From Micromonospora sp. NBC_01796 (GTDB lineage Bacteria > Actinomycetota > Actinomycetes > Mycobacteriales > Micromonosporaceae): a DNA stretch of 64,000 bases. Of this stretch, positions 34,337 to 42,807 are shown piece after piece (within the stretch, counting starts at the first letter, position 1; each line of letters begins with the position of its first letter). The translations under genes and the position numbers were made by a program. A model generated the notes under the pieces. That model was not told the DNA's origin. It saw only the letters and a list, made by a program, of their open reading frames with translations, and did no database searches. The stretch lies in contig NZ_CP109078.1 of NCBI RefSeq assembly GCF_035917455.1, positions 2,356,001-2,420,000 of the forward strand. The letters run 5' to 3'.

Positions 34337-34431
34337 ATCCGGTTCGCACAACGGACGGATCAACTCCCGCCCGTCCCCGACAGGGCGGGATCCGGAACCC
34401 CCTCATGCACACCCCTCGAAAGGGAAACGGC

Positions 34432-35304
34432 GTGACTATCGCAGCCCCCACTCGTCCGCGCGGCGGCCTTACTGCTTTCTGGGCGGTCACCTTCGGCTGG
34501 ACGTTCGCGTTCTGGCTTCTGGCAATCGCACTCGGCGGATCGGCGACGAGTTCCCCCACCGCCGTTCCTTACCTGCTCGGTGGCTTCGGCCCGGTGATCG
34601 GAGCGATCGTCCTGCGAGTACGGCGCTCCCGCCGCCGCGAACCCGTACCCGCCCATGCGGTGAGGACCCGGCTGGGCGTACGACTGCTCTGGGCCCTGCC
34701 CATGCTGGCGCTGGCCTCGGTAACCGTCCTGGCAGGCGCACTGCTCGCGGAATTCCTGGGCGGTCCCGTGCTGAGTCTGACCGAGGGGCGGGACCTCGTC
34801 GCGACCGTCGGCGGGCCCGTGCCGTTCTTCGTCAGCATGCTGATCGCCGGTCCATTGGCCGAGGAGCCCGGTTGGCGTGGTACGGCGTACCCACGCCTGC
34901 TCGCGTCGCTGAGTCGCCTTCAGGCCGGTCTGCTGCTGGGTGCCGCCTGGGCGGTATGGCACCTGCCACTGTTCTTCATCGACGGCACCCTTCAGGCCGA
35001 GTTCGGTTTGGTCAGCTGGAGCGGGTTGCTGTTCACCCTCAGCGTCTTCCCGATGGCACTGCTCACCGGTTACGCCTACGAGCTTGCCGGGGTTACCTCG
35101 TCGATCGCGGTCCACCTGGGCGTCAACATGACAATGGCGCTGTTGACCGTCAAGTCACCAATCACGCAGGTCTTCGTCCTGGCGGTTCAGGTCATCGTCG
35201 CGATCGCGCTGCTCGCCCGGCAGCGTCGTCTCCGGCCGGCTCGGGTGGACCTCCACCCGGTCGTCGCGGACTCGTCGCTTCAGGTCAGTCCGACCCGAGG
35301 TTGA
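34432..35304 (+). CDS. CPBP-family intramembrane glutamic protease
   Basis: 290 residues from GTG 34432, chosen over ATG 34405 because AAAGGGA lies 6 bases upstream. About eight hydrophobic segments. The CPBP signature is complete: motif 1 AEEPGWRG (two Glu and Arg), motif 2 WHLPLFFIDG (His), and motif 3 VHLGVNMT (His and Asn). Family members are integral-membrane proteases related to CAAX-prenyl peptidase; many protect against bacteriocins or process membrane proteins. The hydrolase gene ends 95 bases upstream, so co-expression is possible. A strong terminator follows. Confidence 0.9.
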   Translation: MTIAAPTRPRGGLTAFWAVTFGWTFAFWLLAIALGGSATSSPTAVPYLLGGFGPVIGAIVLRVRRSRRREPVPAHAVRTRLGVRLLWALPMLALASVTVLAGALLAEFLGGPVLSLTEGRDLVATVGGPVPFFVSMLIAGPLAEEPGWRGTAYPRLLASLSRLQAGLLLGAAWAVWHLPLFFIDGTLQAEFGLVSWSGLLFTLSVFPMALLTGYAYELAGVTSSIAVHLGVNMTMALLTVKSPITQVFVLAVQVIVAIALLARQRRLRPARVDLHPVVADSSLQVSPTRG

Positions 35305-35335
35305 TCGGTTCGGGCGGCCCAACCCGAAGCGGTTC

Positions 35336-35369
35336 AGTGGCAGACCTGCCGGTTGGCAGGTCTGCCACT
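35336..35369. terminator. Bidirectional terminator between CPBP gene and tad operon
   Basis: Perfect 15-bp stem AGTGGCAGACCTGCC (35336-35350) with its complement at 35355-35369 and loop GGTT, followed by TTGTCTC. It serves the plus-strand protease gene and probably the end of the minus-strand pilus operon. Confidence 0.9.
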
Positions 35370-35418
35370 TTGTCTCGGGGGACTCGGCGAGTTTGTCCAG
35401 GGGCTTCGTGGGGGTGCG

Positions 35419-35784
35419 TCAGCCTCGTGCCGGGCCGGCGCGGGCGGAGGCGCGGGCCACCCGGCCCAGGCCCGGTAGTGGGGTCACCGCGACCTCGACC
35501 ACGAGTTGCAGGTCGAGCCCGTCCACCATGCAGTCGAGCATCCGGCCACCGTTGGCGTCGACCAGTTCGGCGGCGCGTGCACAGGCCACGGCCGGGCCGT
35601 CGGGCGTACGGGCGGCGCCGGCCAGGGCGCCGAAGTCGGCGGCCACCCTTGCCCGGTGCTTGGCGACCCTGGCCGCACCCACCGCAGCCCCGGCCATACC
35701 GGCCATGACCAGCGTCAGCCCGACTGCCAGCAGCCACAGCGAAGCGCTCCCCCGATCCCCGCGACCGAACACGGACCCGGTCAT
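35419..35784 (-). CDS. TadE-like/Rv3654c-type pilus-associated protein
   Basis: 121 residues from ATG 35784, overlapping the tadE stop by ATGA. The N-terminal segment RGSASLWLLAVGLTLVMAGMAGAAVGAARVAKHRARVAADFGALAGA is the Glu-lacking TadE/TadG-like membrane helix followed by the AADxxALAGA motif. A short soluble domain has AVACARAAELVDANGGRMLDC. It is the last gene of the actinobacterial tad operon, equivalent in place to Rv3654c. It is probably a minor pseudopilin. Confidence 0.85.
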   Translation of the reverse strand: MTGSVFGRGDRGSASLWLLAVGLTLVMAGMAGAAVGAARVAKHRARVAADFGALAGAARTPDGPAVACARAAELVDANGGRMLDCMVDGLDLQLVVEVAVTPLPGLGRVARASARAGPARG

Positions 35785-36149
35785 GTCAGAGGTTCCGGGT
35801 TGCCGGGTTCCACGGCGGCCACCGCGGTCGCGGTGACGGTCAGCCTCGGCAGTCGGGTGCCGAAGACCCGAATCGGTGCGCGTACGGTCGCGATCACCCG
35901 CTCGCCCGCGACCGTGACCGACACGGTGGCGCCGGGTGGGGCGGACCCGGCTCCGGCCGGCACTCCGGGTTCGCCCCGGGAGACGGCGAGTGCCGCCTCC
36001 CGAGCCGCGTCCACACACTGGGCCTTCATGGTGACCGCACCGACGGCGGCCAGCCCGACGAGCAGCAGCATCACCAGCGCCGGCAGGCCGGCCGCCAACT
36101 CGGCGGTGAACGAGCCCCGGTCGCCCTCGGCCCACCGGCGCCGGATCAC
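35781..36149 (-). CDS. tadE: TadE-family minor pseudopilin
   Basis: 122 residues from GTG 36149, which overlaps the stop of the 56-residue pilin gene (GTGA). The GSFTAELAAGLPALVMLLLVGLAAVGAV helix has the conserved Glu of type IV pilin-like TadE proteins (prepilin-peptidase type processing before a hydrophobic helix), then CVDAAREAALAVSRGE. It corresponds to Rv3655c. It is predicted to be membrane inserted and to take part in Flp-type pilus assembly. Confidence 0.87.
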   Translation of the reverse strand: MIRRRWAEGDRGSFTAELAAGLPALVMLLLVGLAAVGAVTMKAQCVDAAREAALAVSRGEPGVPAGAGSAPPGATVSVTVAGERVIATVRAPIRVFGTRLPRLTVTATAVAAVEPGNPEPLT

Positions 36150-36316
36150 TTCAGCGCCCGGTCGATCACGGCGGTCAACGCCGACTGGACGTTTCCGGAG
36201 GTCAGGACCTTGAGCAGGATGCCGGCGAACGCGACGGCGGCGAGCGTGCCGACGGCGTACTCGGCGGTGTTCATCCCGGCGTCGCCGCGCAGCCGGGCCC
36301 TCAGTTTGCGGATCAC
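36146..36316 (-). CDS. DUF4244/Flp-like small pilin, 56 residues
   Basis: Starts at GTG 36316 behind the strong site GAGGAAGGAA. The sequence is MIRKLRARLRGDAGMNTAEY, then AVGTLAAVAFAGILLKVLTS and GNVQSALTAVIDRALK. The GMNTAEYA motif before a hydrophobic helix is the Flp/DUF4244 pilin signature (Glu at +5, Tyr next). It is in the Rv3656c position of the tad operon and should be the major pilin subunit. Its stop overlaps the tadE start. Confidence 0.9.
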   Translation of the reverse strand: MIRKLRARLRGDAGMNTAEYAVGTLAAVAFAGILLKVLTSGNVQSALTAVIDRALK

Positions 36317-36341
36317 GGTTGTTCCTTCCTCTGTGGAGTGT

Positions 36342-37133
36342 TCAGAGCACGTCGCCGAGCACGGCGACGATCACCGGCACCAGGCCGGCGAGAATGAAGG
36401 CGGGCAGGAAACACAGCCCGAGCGGCAGCACGATCAGGACACCGGCCCGCCGCGCCGCGGCCTCGACCGTGACGGCCCGATCGGCGCGGAGATCGTCGGC
36501 GAGCCGGGTCAGCGCCCCGGCGAGCGCCGCACCGCTGGTGGAGGTACGGACGGCGGCGGCGGTGAGCCGGTCCCCGCCGGGCACCGAACCGAGATGGGCC
36601 CACGCCTCCGCCGGTTCTCCGCCGAGGCGCAGGGTCCGGCCGACCCGGTGCAGCCGGTCACCGAGTGGACCGCCGAGGGCCTCGGCGACGGACAGCACCG
36701 CCCGGTCGACCGGGGCGCCGGCACGCAGCGCCGCAGCCAGCAGGTCCGCGCCGAGCGGCAGGTCGGCAACCTCGCGCAGCCGGAGCCGGCGGGCACTGGC
36801 CGGTTCGAGCCGGCGCAACAGCCGGTCGCTCACGATGCCGGCCAGCACCCCTGCCACCGCCCCGGTCCAGCCGCCGAGCACAACCACCACGGCCACGCCA
36901 CCGAGCAGCGCCCCGAGCCGGATCAGATCCGGCCGGCGGTGGCCGTTCCCGGCAGCGGCATCCGGGCCCTTGCCGGCACCAGCCCGACCGTCTGCACCGG
37001 CGGCGCCCCGGACGCTGTCCAGGTCGAGTCGGACCAGCCGGCGCCGGGTCGACCGTTTGGTGGGTCGGCCGGCGGCGAGAACGAGTCCGGCCGCGCCGGC
37101 CAGGCCGAGGACCACCGCCGTGGGAGTCGACAT
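36342..37133 (-). CDS. tadC: Type II secretion F-domain protein (TadC)
   Basis: 263 residues from ATG 37133, overlapping the tadB stop (TGATG). An N-terminal TM segment and basic linker (RPTKRSTRRRLVRLDLD) are followed by a TM pair, the cytoplasmic four-helix T2SSF domain (LPLGADLLAAALRAGAPVDRAVLSVAEALGG, and later LRADRAVTVEAAARRAGVLIVLPLGLCFLPAFIL) and a last TM pair. It is the inner-membrane platform for pilus assembly with TadB, driven by TadA. Confidence 0.88.
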   Translation of the reverse strand: MSTPTAVVLGLAGAAGLVLAAGRPTKRSTRRRLVRLDLDSVRGAAGADGRAGAGKGPDAAAGNGHRRPDLIRLGALLGGVAVVVVLGGWTGAVAGVLAGIVSDRLLRRLEPASARRLRLREVADLPLGADLLAAALRAGAPVDRAVLSVAEALGGPLGDRLHRVGRTLRLGGEPAEAWAHLGSVPGGDRLTAAAVRTSTSGAALAGALTRLADDLRADRAVTVEAAARRAGVLIVLPLGLCFLPAFILAGLVPVIVAVLGDVL

Positions 37134-37954
37134 CAGGCCGCCCGCAAGGCGCTGCCGGCGAGTCGGTCGGCCCAGGCCAGGCCCGCGAGTTGCAGGACGA
37201 TCGCGCCGACCGCGCAGCCGGCCCCGATCGGCGTACGCAGCAGCACGGCGAGCGGGTCGACGCCGATGCCGTACCCGAGTGCGATGCCGCCCAGGGGCAG
37301 CCCGGCCAGCAGCATCGCGGTCGCTCGGGCACCGGCGGCCTGGGCGGCGGCAGCGGCGAGTCCGCGATCCATCGCTCGGGCGTCGGCCTCGATCCGCTCC
37401 AACAGATCGGCCAGGGGTGCGCCGGTCTGCTCGGCGAGCCGGACGGCCGCTCGGGCCAGCCCGTCGATCCGCCCTGCGCTCCCGCTCCCGCCGCCAGTCG
37501 CCGCGGCAGCGGCAACTGCGCGATCTGCCTCCGGACCGGCGGTCGACGGCAGCGCGTTGGTGATCGGTAGGCCGGCGCGGAGGTCGGCGGCGAGTGCACA
37601 GAGGCCGTCCAGTTGGCGGCGGCGGGCCCGCTCGACGACCCGTCCGGTACGCCGACGCAACGCCGCCCGTCCCGCGAGGCCGCCGTACGCCAGGCCGGCG
37701 AATCCGGCGACCGGTCCACCCAGCACGGCTCCGGCAACCGCCGCCAACCCGGCGACAACCACGGCAACCCGCTTCGGTGCGGCGTCCACCCAGCCGGGCA
37801 CACCAATCCGCCATCCGACCGCAGCCTGTCCGGCGTCCTCGGCCGGTGCTCCGACGATTGCCCGCCACCGCGCCCGGTTTCCCACCGGCGACCAGGCAAC
37901 GAGCCCCGCCGCCGCCACCAGGCAGGCCGCGACGAGCCACCAACCGGAGATCAC
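37133..37954 (-). CDS. tadB: Type II secretion F-domain protein (TadB)
   Basis: 273 residues from ATG 37954, overlapping the tadA stop. Hydrophobic segments are at residues 1-22, about 62-100 and 210-265. The central T2SSF helix bundle has LDGLCALAADLRAGLPITNALP, ARAAVRLAEQTGAPLADLLERIEADARAMDRGLAAAAAQAAGA. It is the partner of TadC as platform protein of the Flp pilus machine, and matches the Rv3658c position. Confidence 0.88.
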   Translation of the reverse strand: MISGWWLVAACLVAAAGLVAWSPVGNRARWRAIVGAPAEDAGQAAVGWRIGVPGWVDAAPKRVAVVVAGLAAVAGAVLGGPVAGFAGLAYGGLAGRAALRRRTGRVVERARRRQLDGLCALAADLRAGLPITNALPSTAGPEADRAVAAAAATGGGSGSAGRIDGLARAAVRLAEQTGAPLADLLERIEADARAMDRGLAAAAAQAAGARATAMLLAGLPLGGIALGYGIGVDPLAVLLRTPIGAGCAVGAIVLQLAGLAWADRLAGSALRAA

Positions 37955-39330
37955 GATCGACCTCCCGCCGGCCGGGACGGCAACTCCGGCCGAGCTAGCG
38001 GTCCCGATCGAGCCGGCAACTCCGGGCGAGTCGGGAGGCCCGGTCGCGCCGGCAACTCCGGCCGAGTCGGCGCCGCCGGTTCGAGCAGGACCGCTGGTAC
38101 GGGCACCCCTCGTTCGGTGAGGAGTCGGGCCAGCGCGGTGGCGGCCGGTCCCGCCCCCTCACCTCGTCGCCAGGCCGGTACGACGGTGACCAGCCGTTCC
38201 GGCCCGCTCGGCAGGAGCAGGCAGACCGCTTCCAGCACCCGGCCCGCCTCGGTACGGCGTACCTGCAACAGGACCTGGAGGGCGGCGGTGACCTGTGCGT
38301 GCAGGGCTGCTCGGGGCAGGCCACCGAGCAGGCCGAGCGCCTCCAGTCTGGCCGGTACGTCAGCCGGGGCGTTGGCGTGCAGGGTCCCCGCCCCGCCGTC
38401 GTGTCCGGTGTTGAGCGCGGCGAGCAGGTCGACCACCTCGGCGCCCCGGCACTCGCCCACCACGATCCGGTCCGGGCGCATCCGCAGGGCCTGACGAACC
38501 AGGTCACTGAGCCCGACCGTGCCGGTGCCCTCCACGTTGGCGGTCCTGGCCTGTAGGCCGACCACGTGCGGGTGCACCGGGCGTAGTTCGGCGGCGTCCT
38601 CGACCAGGACGATCCGTTCGGTCGGCGGAACCAGGCCGAGCAGCGTGTTGAGCAGGGTGGTCTTGCCGGATCCGGTGCCGCCGACAACCAGGTACGCCAA
38701 CCGGGCGGCCACCACGGCGGCGAGCAGTCCTGCCGCCGGCCGGGGCACGGTGCCGTGGCGTACGAGTTCGTCGAGGGTGAACGGGCGCTGCCGAAAGGTA
38801 CGCAGTGACAGGTACGGCCCGTCGGTCGCCACCGGCGGCAGTACGGCGTGCAGCCGAGTGCCGTCCGGCAGCCGCCCGTCGACGTACGGGGATCCCTCGT
38901 CGAGGCGCCGCCCACAACCGGCCGCGAGCCGCTGGGCCAGCCTGCGTACGTCGTCACGAGTGCCGAGTGCGACCGGCACCGGTTGCAGTCCCCGTCCCCG
39001 GTCGACCCAGACCCGTACGCCGTTCACCAGCACGTCGGTGACCTCGGTATCGGCGAGCAGTGGGGCGAGCGGGCCGGCGCCGACGAGGTCGTCATGGACC
39101 TGACCGGCCATCCGGAGCACGGCGGTGTCGCCGAGGACCGCCGCACCGGGTTCGTCGCGTACGGCGGCGACCACGGCGGCCGGGGTGATCGCCGTACCCT
39201 CGGTGGCGAACCGTCGGCGGACCCGGCTGGCCAAGGGGCCACCGGCGGCGGCGCCCCGGCCGGCGGACGGGGGTCGGTTGTCCGCCGGCCCCGAACCGGT
39301 GGGACCGGCGACGCGGATGCGGTCGGTCAT
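37951..39330 (-). CDS. tadA: TadA/CpaF-type pilus assembly ATPase
   Basis: 459 residues from ATG 39330, which overlaps the remaining ssd stop by ATGA. Signatures: TDVLVNGVRVWVDRGRGL, the Asp box RIVLVEDAAEL, Walker A VVGGTGSGKTTLLNTLLG, Walker B MRPDRIVVGECRGAE and the His-box GTLHANAPADVPARLEAL. It is a hexameric secretion ATPase powering pilin polymerisation. The C-terminus carries a repetitive RPELPAR/TRPELPAR tail of about 40 residues. Because the upstream ssd gene is split by a 13-kb element, its normal promoter and coupling are gone; expression would need a start inside or near the element. Confidence 0.92.
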   Translation of the reverse strand: MTDRIRVAGPTGSGPADNRPPSAGRGAAAGGPLASRVRRRFATEGTAITPAAVVAAVRDEPGAAVLGDTAVLRMAGQVHDDLVGAGPLAPLLADTEVTDVLVNGVRVWVDRGRGLQPVPVALGTRDDVRRLAQRLAAGCGRRLDEGSPYVDGRLPDGTRLHAVLPPVATDGPYLSLRTFRQRPFTLDELVRHGTVPRPAAGLLAAVVAARLAYLVVGGTGSGKTTLLNTLLGLVPPTERIVLVEDAAELRPVHPHVVGLQARTANVEGTGTVGLSDLVRQALRMRPDRIVVGECRGAEVVDLLAALNTGHDGGAGTLHANAPADVPARLEALGLLGGLPRAALHAQVTAALQVLLQVRRTEAGRVLEAVCLLLPSGPERLVTVVPAWRRGEGAGPAATALARLLTERGVPVPAVLLEPAAPTRPELPARPGLPTRPELPARSGPLARPELPSRPAGGRS

Positions 39331-39503
39331 GCCGCACCCGCCGTCGGCAGGTCGTTGAGTTCGGTGAGCAGTCGCTGGCAGAGGATGGCGAGCGGTCCCC
39401 GGCCGGAGGCCGCGGGCGCCTCGCCGCGTTCCAGGCCGCGGCTGAGTCCCGGCTCCGGTCGCAGGGTGCCGGCGAGCGGCAGGCTCAGCGCCCGGGCGAC
39501 GAC
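39327..39503 (-). pseudogene. ssd: 3' fragment of split ssd/cpaE-like gene
   Basis: The last 58 codons of ssd: VVARALSLPLAGTLRPEPGL, then GLERGEAPAASGRGPLAILC and QRLLTELNDLPTAGAA. It ends with a stop overlapping tadA (ATGA), the native arrangement. The sequence resumes the frame that breaks off at about 52652 after GRLKAREV. An ATG at 39530, inside element DNA, would give MGQTGIRQR fused to this fragment, but there is no convincing ribosome-binding site. Confidence 0.88.
39498..39503. other. Element junction, tad side (att site)
   Basis: The host ssd reading frame stops being homologous here. On the minus strand the host side reads GTCGTCGCCCGGGCGCTG and the element side reads AACGC. The only sequence shared with the other junction is a dinucleotide-scale core (GT on the minus strand), as usual for serine integrases, so the exact crossover (39499-39500 or 39502-39503) is ambiguous. 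Confidence 0.65.
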
Positions 39504-39541
39504 GCGTTGCCTGATTCCCGTCTGCCCCATACCGTCGCCCC

Positions 39542-41059
39542 ATGAGACGTGGTGCGAAGTACCGCCGGATCAGCGATGACCGGGAAGGGCGGGAGCTAGG
39601 GATCGCCCGCCAGGACGAGGACTTGGACGAGCTTGGCGAACGGGAAGGGGTCGTGTGGGTAGCGGACTACGTTGACAACGACATCTCGGCGAGCACCCGG
39701 TCATCCAAACCTCGGCCGGACTATGAACGGATGCTCCGCGACGCAAAGGCTGGCCAGTTCGAGGTCATCGGGGCTTACACCACCGGTCGCCTGACCCGTC
39801 GTCCTCGCGAACATGAAGACCTCATCGAGCTGGCCGAGAAGCACGGCACCGAGTTTGTCTACATCAAATCGCCGTCGTTCGACCTCAACACATCAGCCGG
39901 ACGACGGATCGCGCGCATCCTGGCTGCCAACGACGCAGGCGAGGCGGAGGACATCGCGGAACGGGTCCAACGTGACGTGAGGCGCCGCGCTGAGGCAGGC
40001 GAGTTCCACGGTGGGCAGGTCCCGTTCGGTGTCACCCCGGTCTGGGGAACGAAACGAGTGCGTGGCCGGGAGGTGCCTCGGATCATCGACTTCAACCTGG
40101 ACGCTGAACACGTCGCGTGGCTTGACGATGGTGCCGACCGGTTGCTCAACGGCGAGACGATCTACGGCCTGTGCAAGTCCTGGAACGACGCAGGCCGCCG
40201 GACCGACGCCGGGAACCTGTGGGAACCGAGAACCCTGAAGCGGATCTACACCGAGCCAGCGATCATCGGAAAGCGCGAGTACGGGGGCAAGCTAGTACCG
40301 GCACCCTGGCCAGCCATGATCGCTGAGACCAAGTGGCACCGCCTCCGCATCCTGCTGCTAGATCCGGACCGCCGGACCAGCGAAACGAACCAGCGGCGGT
40401 ACGAGCTGTCTGGCCTGGTGTTCTGTTGCCGGGTCATCAACGGCAAGGCGTGCGGCACCCGCCTGCATTCCAACGCCAACGGGACGTTCGAGTGCCCGAA
40501 GATGCAGGGTGGGTGTGGTCGACTGCGCATCGCCATGGAACACCTCGACCGGTACGTGGTCGACATGCTGTTCTACCGGGCCGACGAGGTACGTGAGGCG
40601 TTGACCGTCGTTGCCCCGGACACCGACGACATCGAGCGGGACCTACGTGCCGCCCTGGTGGCCGATGACGAAGCCCTGCGCACGGTGGCGGACGAGCGGG
40701 ACGACGGCAAGATTCAGAAACCCGAGTACGACCGACGCCGGACCCGCATCGAGGACCGCATGGCCACGACGCGCGCCAAGCTGGCCGCGATCGTCCGCAC
40801 CCCGGCCAACATGCCGACCGGTACCGAACTACGGCGGGTGTGGAACGAACGGGACGTGACCTGGCGCCGAACCATGTTCGGGATGTTCATCCAGCGGATC
40901 GACATCGGACCACACCCAACCAACCCCGATACCGGTAGGCCGCTGGCCAGCGCACCATCACGCCGTAGGGGTGAGACCGAGGAAGCATGGCGCGAACGGT
41001 TCGACCTGGCCCGTGCCCACATCCTCGCCCAGCGGGTCACGGTGACGTGGGCTGCGTAG
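39542..41059 (+). CDS. Serine recombinase (integrase) of the element
   Basis: 505 residues from ATG 39542, only about 40 bases from the junction. The resolvase domain opens MRRGAKYRRISDDREGRELG with catalytic Ser11, followed by Arg-rich GAYTTGRLTRRPREHEDLIEL. The recombinase domain spans about 165-280 (GVTPVWGTKRVRGREVPRI, YTEPAIIGKREYGGKLV). A zinc ribbon with Cys pairs is seen at FCCRVINGKACGTRLHSN and ECPKMQGGCGRL, then a coiled-coil region. This is the large-serine-integrase layout that recombines short att cores without a repeat at the ends. No Shine-Dalgarno is visible. Confidence 0.95.
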   Translation: MRRGAKYRRISDDREGRELGIARQDEDLDELGEREGVVWVADYVDNDISASTRSSKPRPDYERMLRDAKAGQFEVIGAYTTGRLTRRPREHEDLIELAEKHGTEFVYIKSPSFDLNTSAGRRIARILAANDAGEAEDIAERVQRDVRRRAEAGEFHGGQVPFGVTPVWGTKRVRGREVPRIIDFNLDAEHVAWLDDGADRLLNGETIYGLCKSWNDAGRRTDAGNLWEPRTLKRIYTEPAIIGKREYGGKLVPAPWPAMIAETKWHRLRILLLDPDRRTSETNQRRYELSGLVFCCRVINGKACGTRLHSNANGTFECPKMQGGCGRLRIAMEHLDRYVVDMLFYRADEVREALTVVAPDTDDIERDLRAALVADDEALRTVADERDDGKIQKPEYDRRRTRIEDRMATTRAKLAAIVRTPANMPTGTELRRVWNERDVTWRRTMFGMFIQRIDIGPHPTNPDTGRPLASAPSRRRGETEEAWRERFDLARAHILAQRVTVTWAA

Positions 41060-41061
41060 GA

Positions 41062-41694
41062 CTAAAACGGCGGTTCGAGTTCCGCCAGGCGCCGCCTCTC
41101 CCTACGAGCAACTAATCTCCGAATTGGCCACCAAGGTAGGGGCGTTAGCGGAATCCTTGAAAGAGGGTCACCCGTCGTTCGATAGGGACGTTCTTGCCCT
41201 ACCCGCGCCCACGAGCGGCCATTCGCGTCTGTGAACGCAACCGACAGCTCGAAATCTTTCGTCTCGAAACAACCCAGCTCACGCGAATCAAGAGGTTCAT
41301 ACAATTCAGCCTTGGTTCCAATCTCATCATCAACAACATCCCAAGTCTCTTCCGATGACCAGTACATCAGGAAGTCGCTGTGATGAATCCACACCCCCAG
41401 ATTGAAGATCGGCGCCGAGCTATAGTTCTTAACCCTCCACGCAATAGATTCAATTCTACCCACCAGTCCGCTTTCCGGATCTACGTACGCTGCCGGTCCA
41501 AAATCGACGATGTGACCAACCACCAGCCTCGCTTGAGCCTCCTCATTGTCCCGTCGCTCGTCGCGCCTGACACGGATCTCATGACGGAACAGGAGCCACG
41601 TCGCCAGGGCAGCGATACCCGACAACAGCAGACCCACGACGCTCCCCCACGCCTGCATCCAGTCGGTGATCTTCGGGGCTTCCGCAGCTAGCAC
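41062..41694 (-). CDS. Membrane-anchored cargo protein, function unknown
   Basis: 210 residues from GTG 41694, convergent with the integrase (2 bases between stops). A hydrophobic helix (WGSVVGLLLSGIAALATWLLF, about 16-36) precedes a basic/acidic stretch HEIRVRRDERRDNEEAQARL and a cytoplasmic beta-rich domain: VGRIESIAWRVKNYSSAPIF, NLGVWIHHSDFL and YRTTGDPLSRIPLTPLPWWP. The DNA is AT-richer than all neighbours. Single-copy membrane proteins beside a satellite integrase are often accessory (moron) or phage-interference genes, but nothing here proves it. Confidence 0.65.
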   Translation of the reverse strand: MLAAEAPKITDWMQAWGSVVGLLLSGIAALATWLLFRHEIRVRRDERRDNEEAQARLVVGHIVDFGPAAYVDPESGLVGRIESIAWRVKNYSSAPIFNLGVWIHHSDFLMYWSSEETWDVVDDEIGTKAELYEPLDSRELGCFETKDFELSVAFTDANGRSWARVGQERPYRTTGDPLSRIPLTPLPWWPIRRLVARRERRRLAELEPPF

Positions 41695-41865
41695 CGCGCC
41701 AGAGTACGGCCGCGCGTCCAGGGCGTGATCCCGCCTGACGGAGCCAACTTCTCCACGATGCGGAGAACTTCTGCGTCGAGTTCTCCACCTGTTGAAGATC
41801 AGCGCAGGCCAGTTCCGGAGTCCTCATACGTTCGCTGCGAACCGCACGACGAACCGGAGGACACC

Positions 41866-42138
41866 ATGACGGACCCGACCCCCACCACGCCGGACGCGAC
41901 CAAGCCCGCCCCGCGCAAAACCACCCCCGCGAAGCCGGCCACCACCCGGACCACACCGACCCCGGATGCCAAGCCGGCGACCCGCAAAGCTGCGGCCAAG
42001 AAGACCGCCGAACCGAAGCTGTACAACCCGACCGTGACCACCACCGGCCGGCTGGATCACTCGACGTGCGGGCACACCCGCGATTTGAAGGGCCGTGCCG
42101 CGTGCCGCGCCGAGGCGGCGAAGGCGGACAAGAAATGA
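41866..42138 (+). CDS. Lys/Ala/Pro-rich basic protein (histone-like)
   Basis: 90 residues from ATG 41866 (GGAGG 5 bases upstream). Low-complexity TPKPAxKxx-type N-terminus (APRKTTPAKPATTRTTPTP, RKAAAKKTAEPK) and a small C-terminal motif STCGHTRDLKGRAACRAEAAKAD with two Cys and one His. It overlaps the next start by ATGA. It could bind DNA like PAKK-tail proteins, or be a small phage protein of unknown role. Confidence 0.6.
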   Translation: MTDPTPTTPDATKPAPRKTTPAKPATTRTTPTPDAKPATRKAAAKKTAEPKLYNPTVTTTGRLDHSTCGHTRDLKGRAACRAEAAKADKK

Positions 42139-42446
42139 CCGCCGTCGGGGATGCCGAGGCCGGGGGTTACTCCCTGGCCCTCGGGCCGGTTCATGAGTGG
42201 ATCTTTTACCCGTCACACGAGGCCATGACCCGTGCTGTCGCCCGGTGGATGGCGTTCGGTGTGGCCTTCTTCGAGGACACCGACGACGAAGAGTTCCCGT
42301 TCAGCGAGGAAGCCTCGGAAGCGCTGGCCGCAAACCAGGATGCGTCGCCATGCCAACCGGGGTGTGGTCCGTGCCGGTTCGGCCTCGGGGTTGTGTGCAT
42401 CTGTGGCCCGGAGTGCGACCCGCCGACCGGGGGCGAATTCCGGTAA
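42135..42446 (+). CDS. Small phage-type protein with Cys-rich tail
   Basis: 103 residues, coupled to the preceding gene by ATGA. The N-terminal region (SLALGPVHEWIFYPSHEAMTRAVARWMAFGVAFF) has no known match. The C-terminus has six Cys in CQPGCGPCRFGLGVVCICGPEC, which may form a zinc knuckle. Function unknown. Confidence 0.55.
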   Translation: MTAVGDAEAGGYSLALGPVHEWIFYPSHEAMTRAVARWMAFGVAFFEDTDDEEFPFSEEASEALAANQDASPCQPGCGPCRFGLGVVCICGPECDPPTGGEFR

Positions 42447-42499
42447 CGCCACGACCCCGGCTCCCAACCTGGGATGTCCGGGGTTGTAGGCAGTGCAGG

Positions 42500-42709
42500 T
42501 TACGCGGGTACGGCACCACCAACGTCACGGAGAACACCGTCCACCCAGATCTGGAACGTCGGCCCGTTCCACCCCTCTGTCGGGATGTAGCAAGACACGC
42601 CGGCCACCTCCACCCGGACGTAGCGCACACCCAGGAAGTCGTACCACGGCTTCCCCTCCCGCATGGCGCGAGACATGGTTGCTAGGGCTGCGTCGATTCC
42701 CTCGGACAT
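42500..42709 (-). CDS. Small unknown protein
   Basis: 69 residues from ATG 42709 (GGAAGGGGAG upstream; an in-frame start 27 bases earlier is less well placed). Sequence features: SEGIDAALATMSRAMREGKP, YDFLGVRYVRVEVAGVSCYI and PTFQIWVDGVLRDVG, a compact alpha plus beta protein. It has no TM helix or catalytic motif. Confidence 0.5.
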   Translation of the reverse strand: MSEGIDAALATMSRAMREGKPWYDFLGVRYVRVEVAGVSCYIPTEGWNGPTFQIWVDGVLRDVGGAVPA

Positions 42710-42807
42710 GACTCTCCCCTTCCGACGGCTGACCATCAGCGCGTCGAGAAGGACAGTTACACGGGATGGTTGACACCCACAAGCAGGAAGATCATCAATG
42801 CCTGAGT

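Noticed and set aside
39331-39543. N-terminal extension of tadA
   Set aside because: This part is the shadow of the ssd 3' fragment in another frame and crosses the element junction; ATG 39330 overlaps the ssd stop in the conserved manner.
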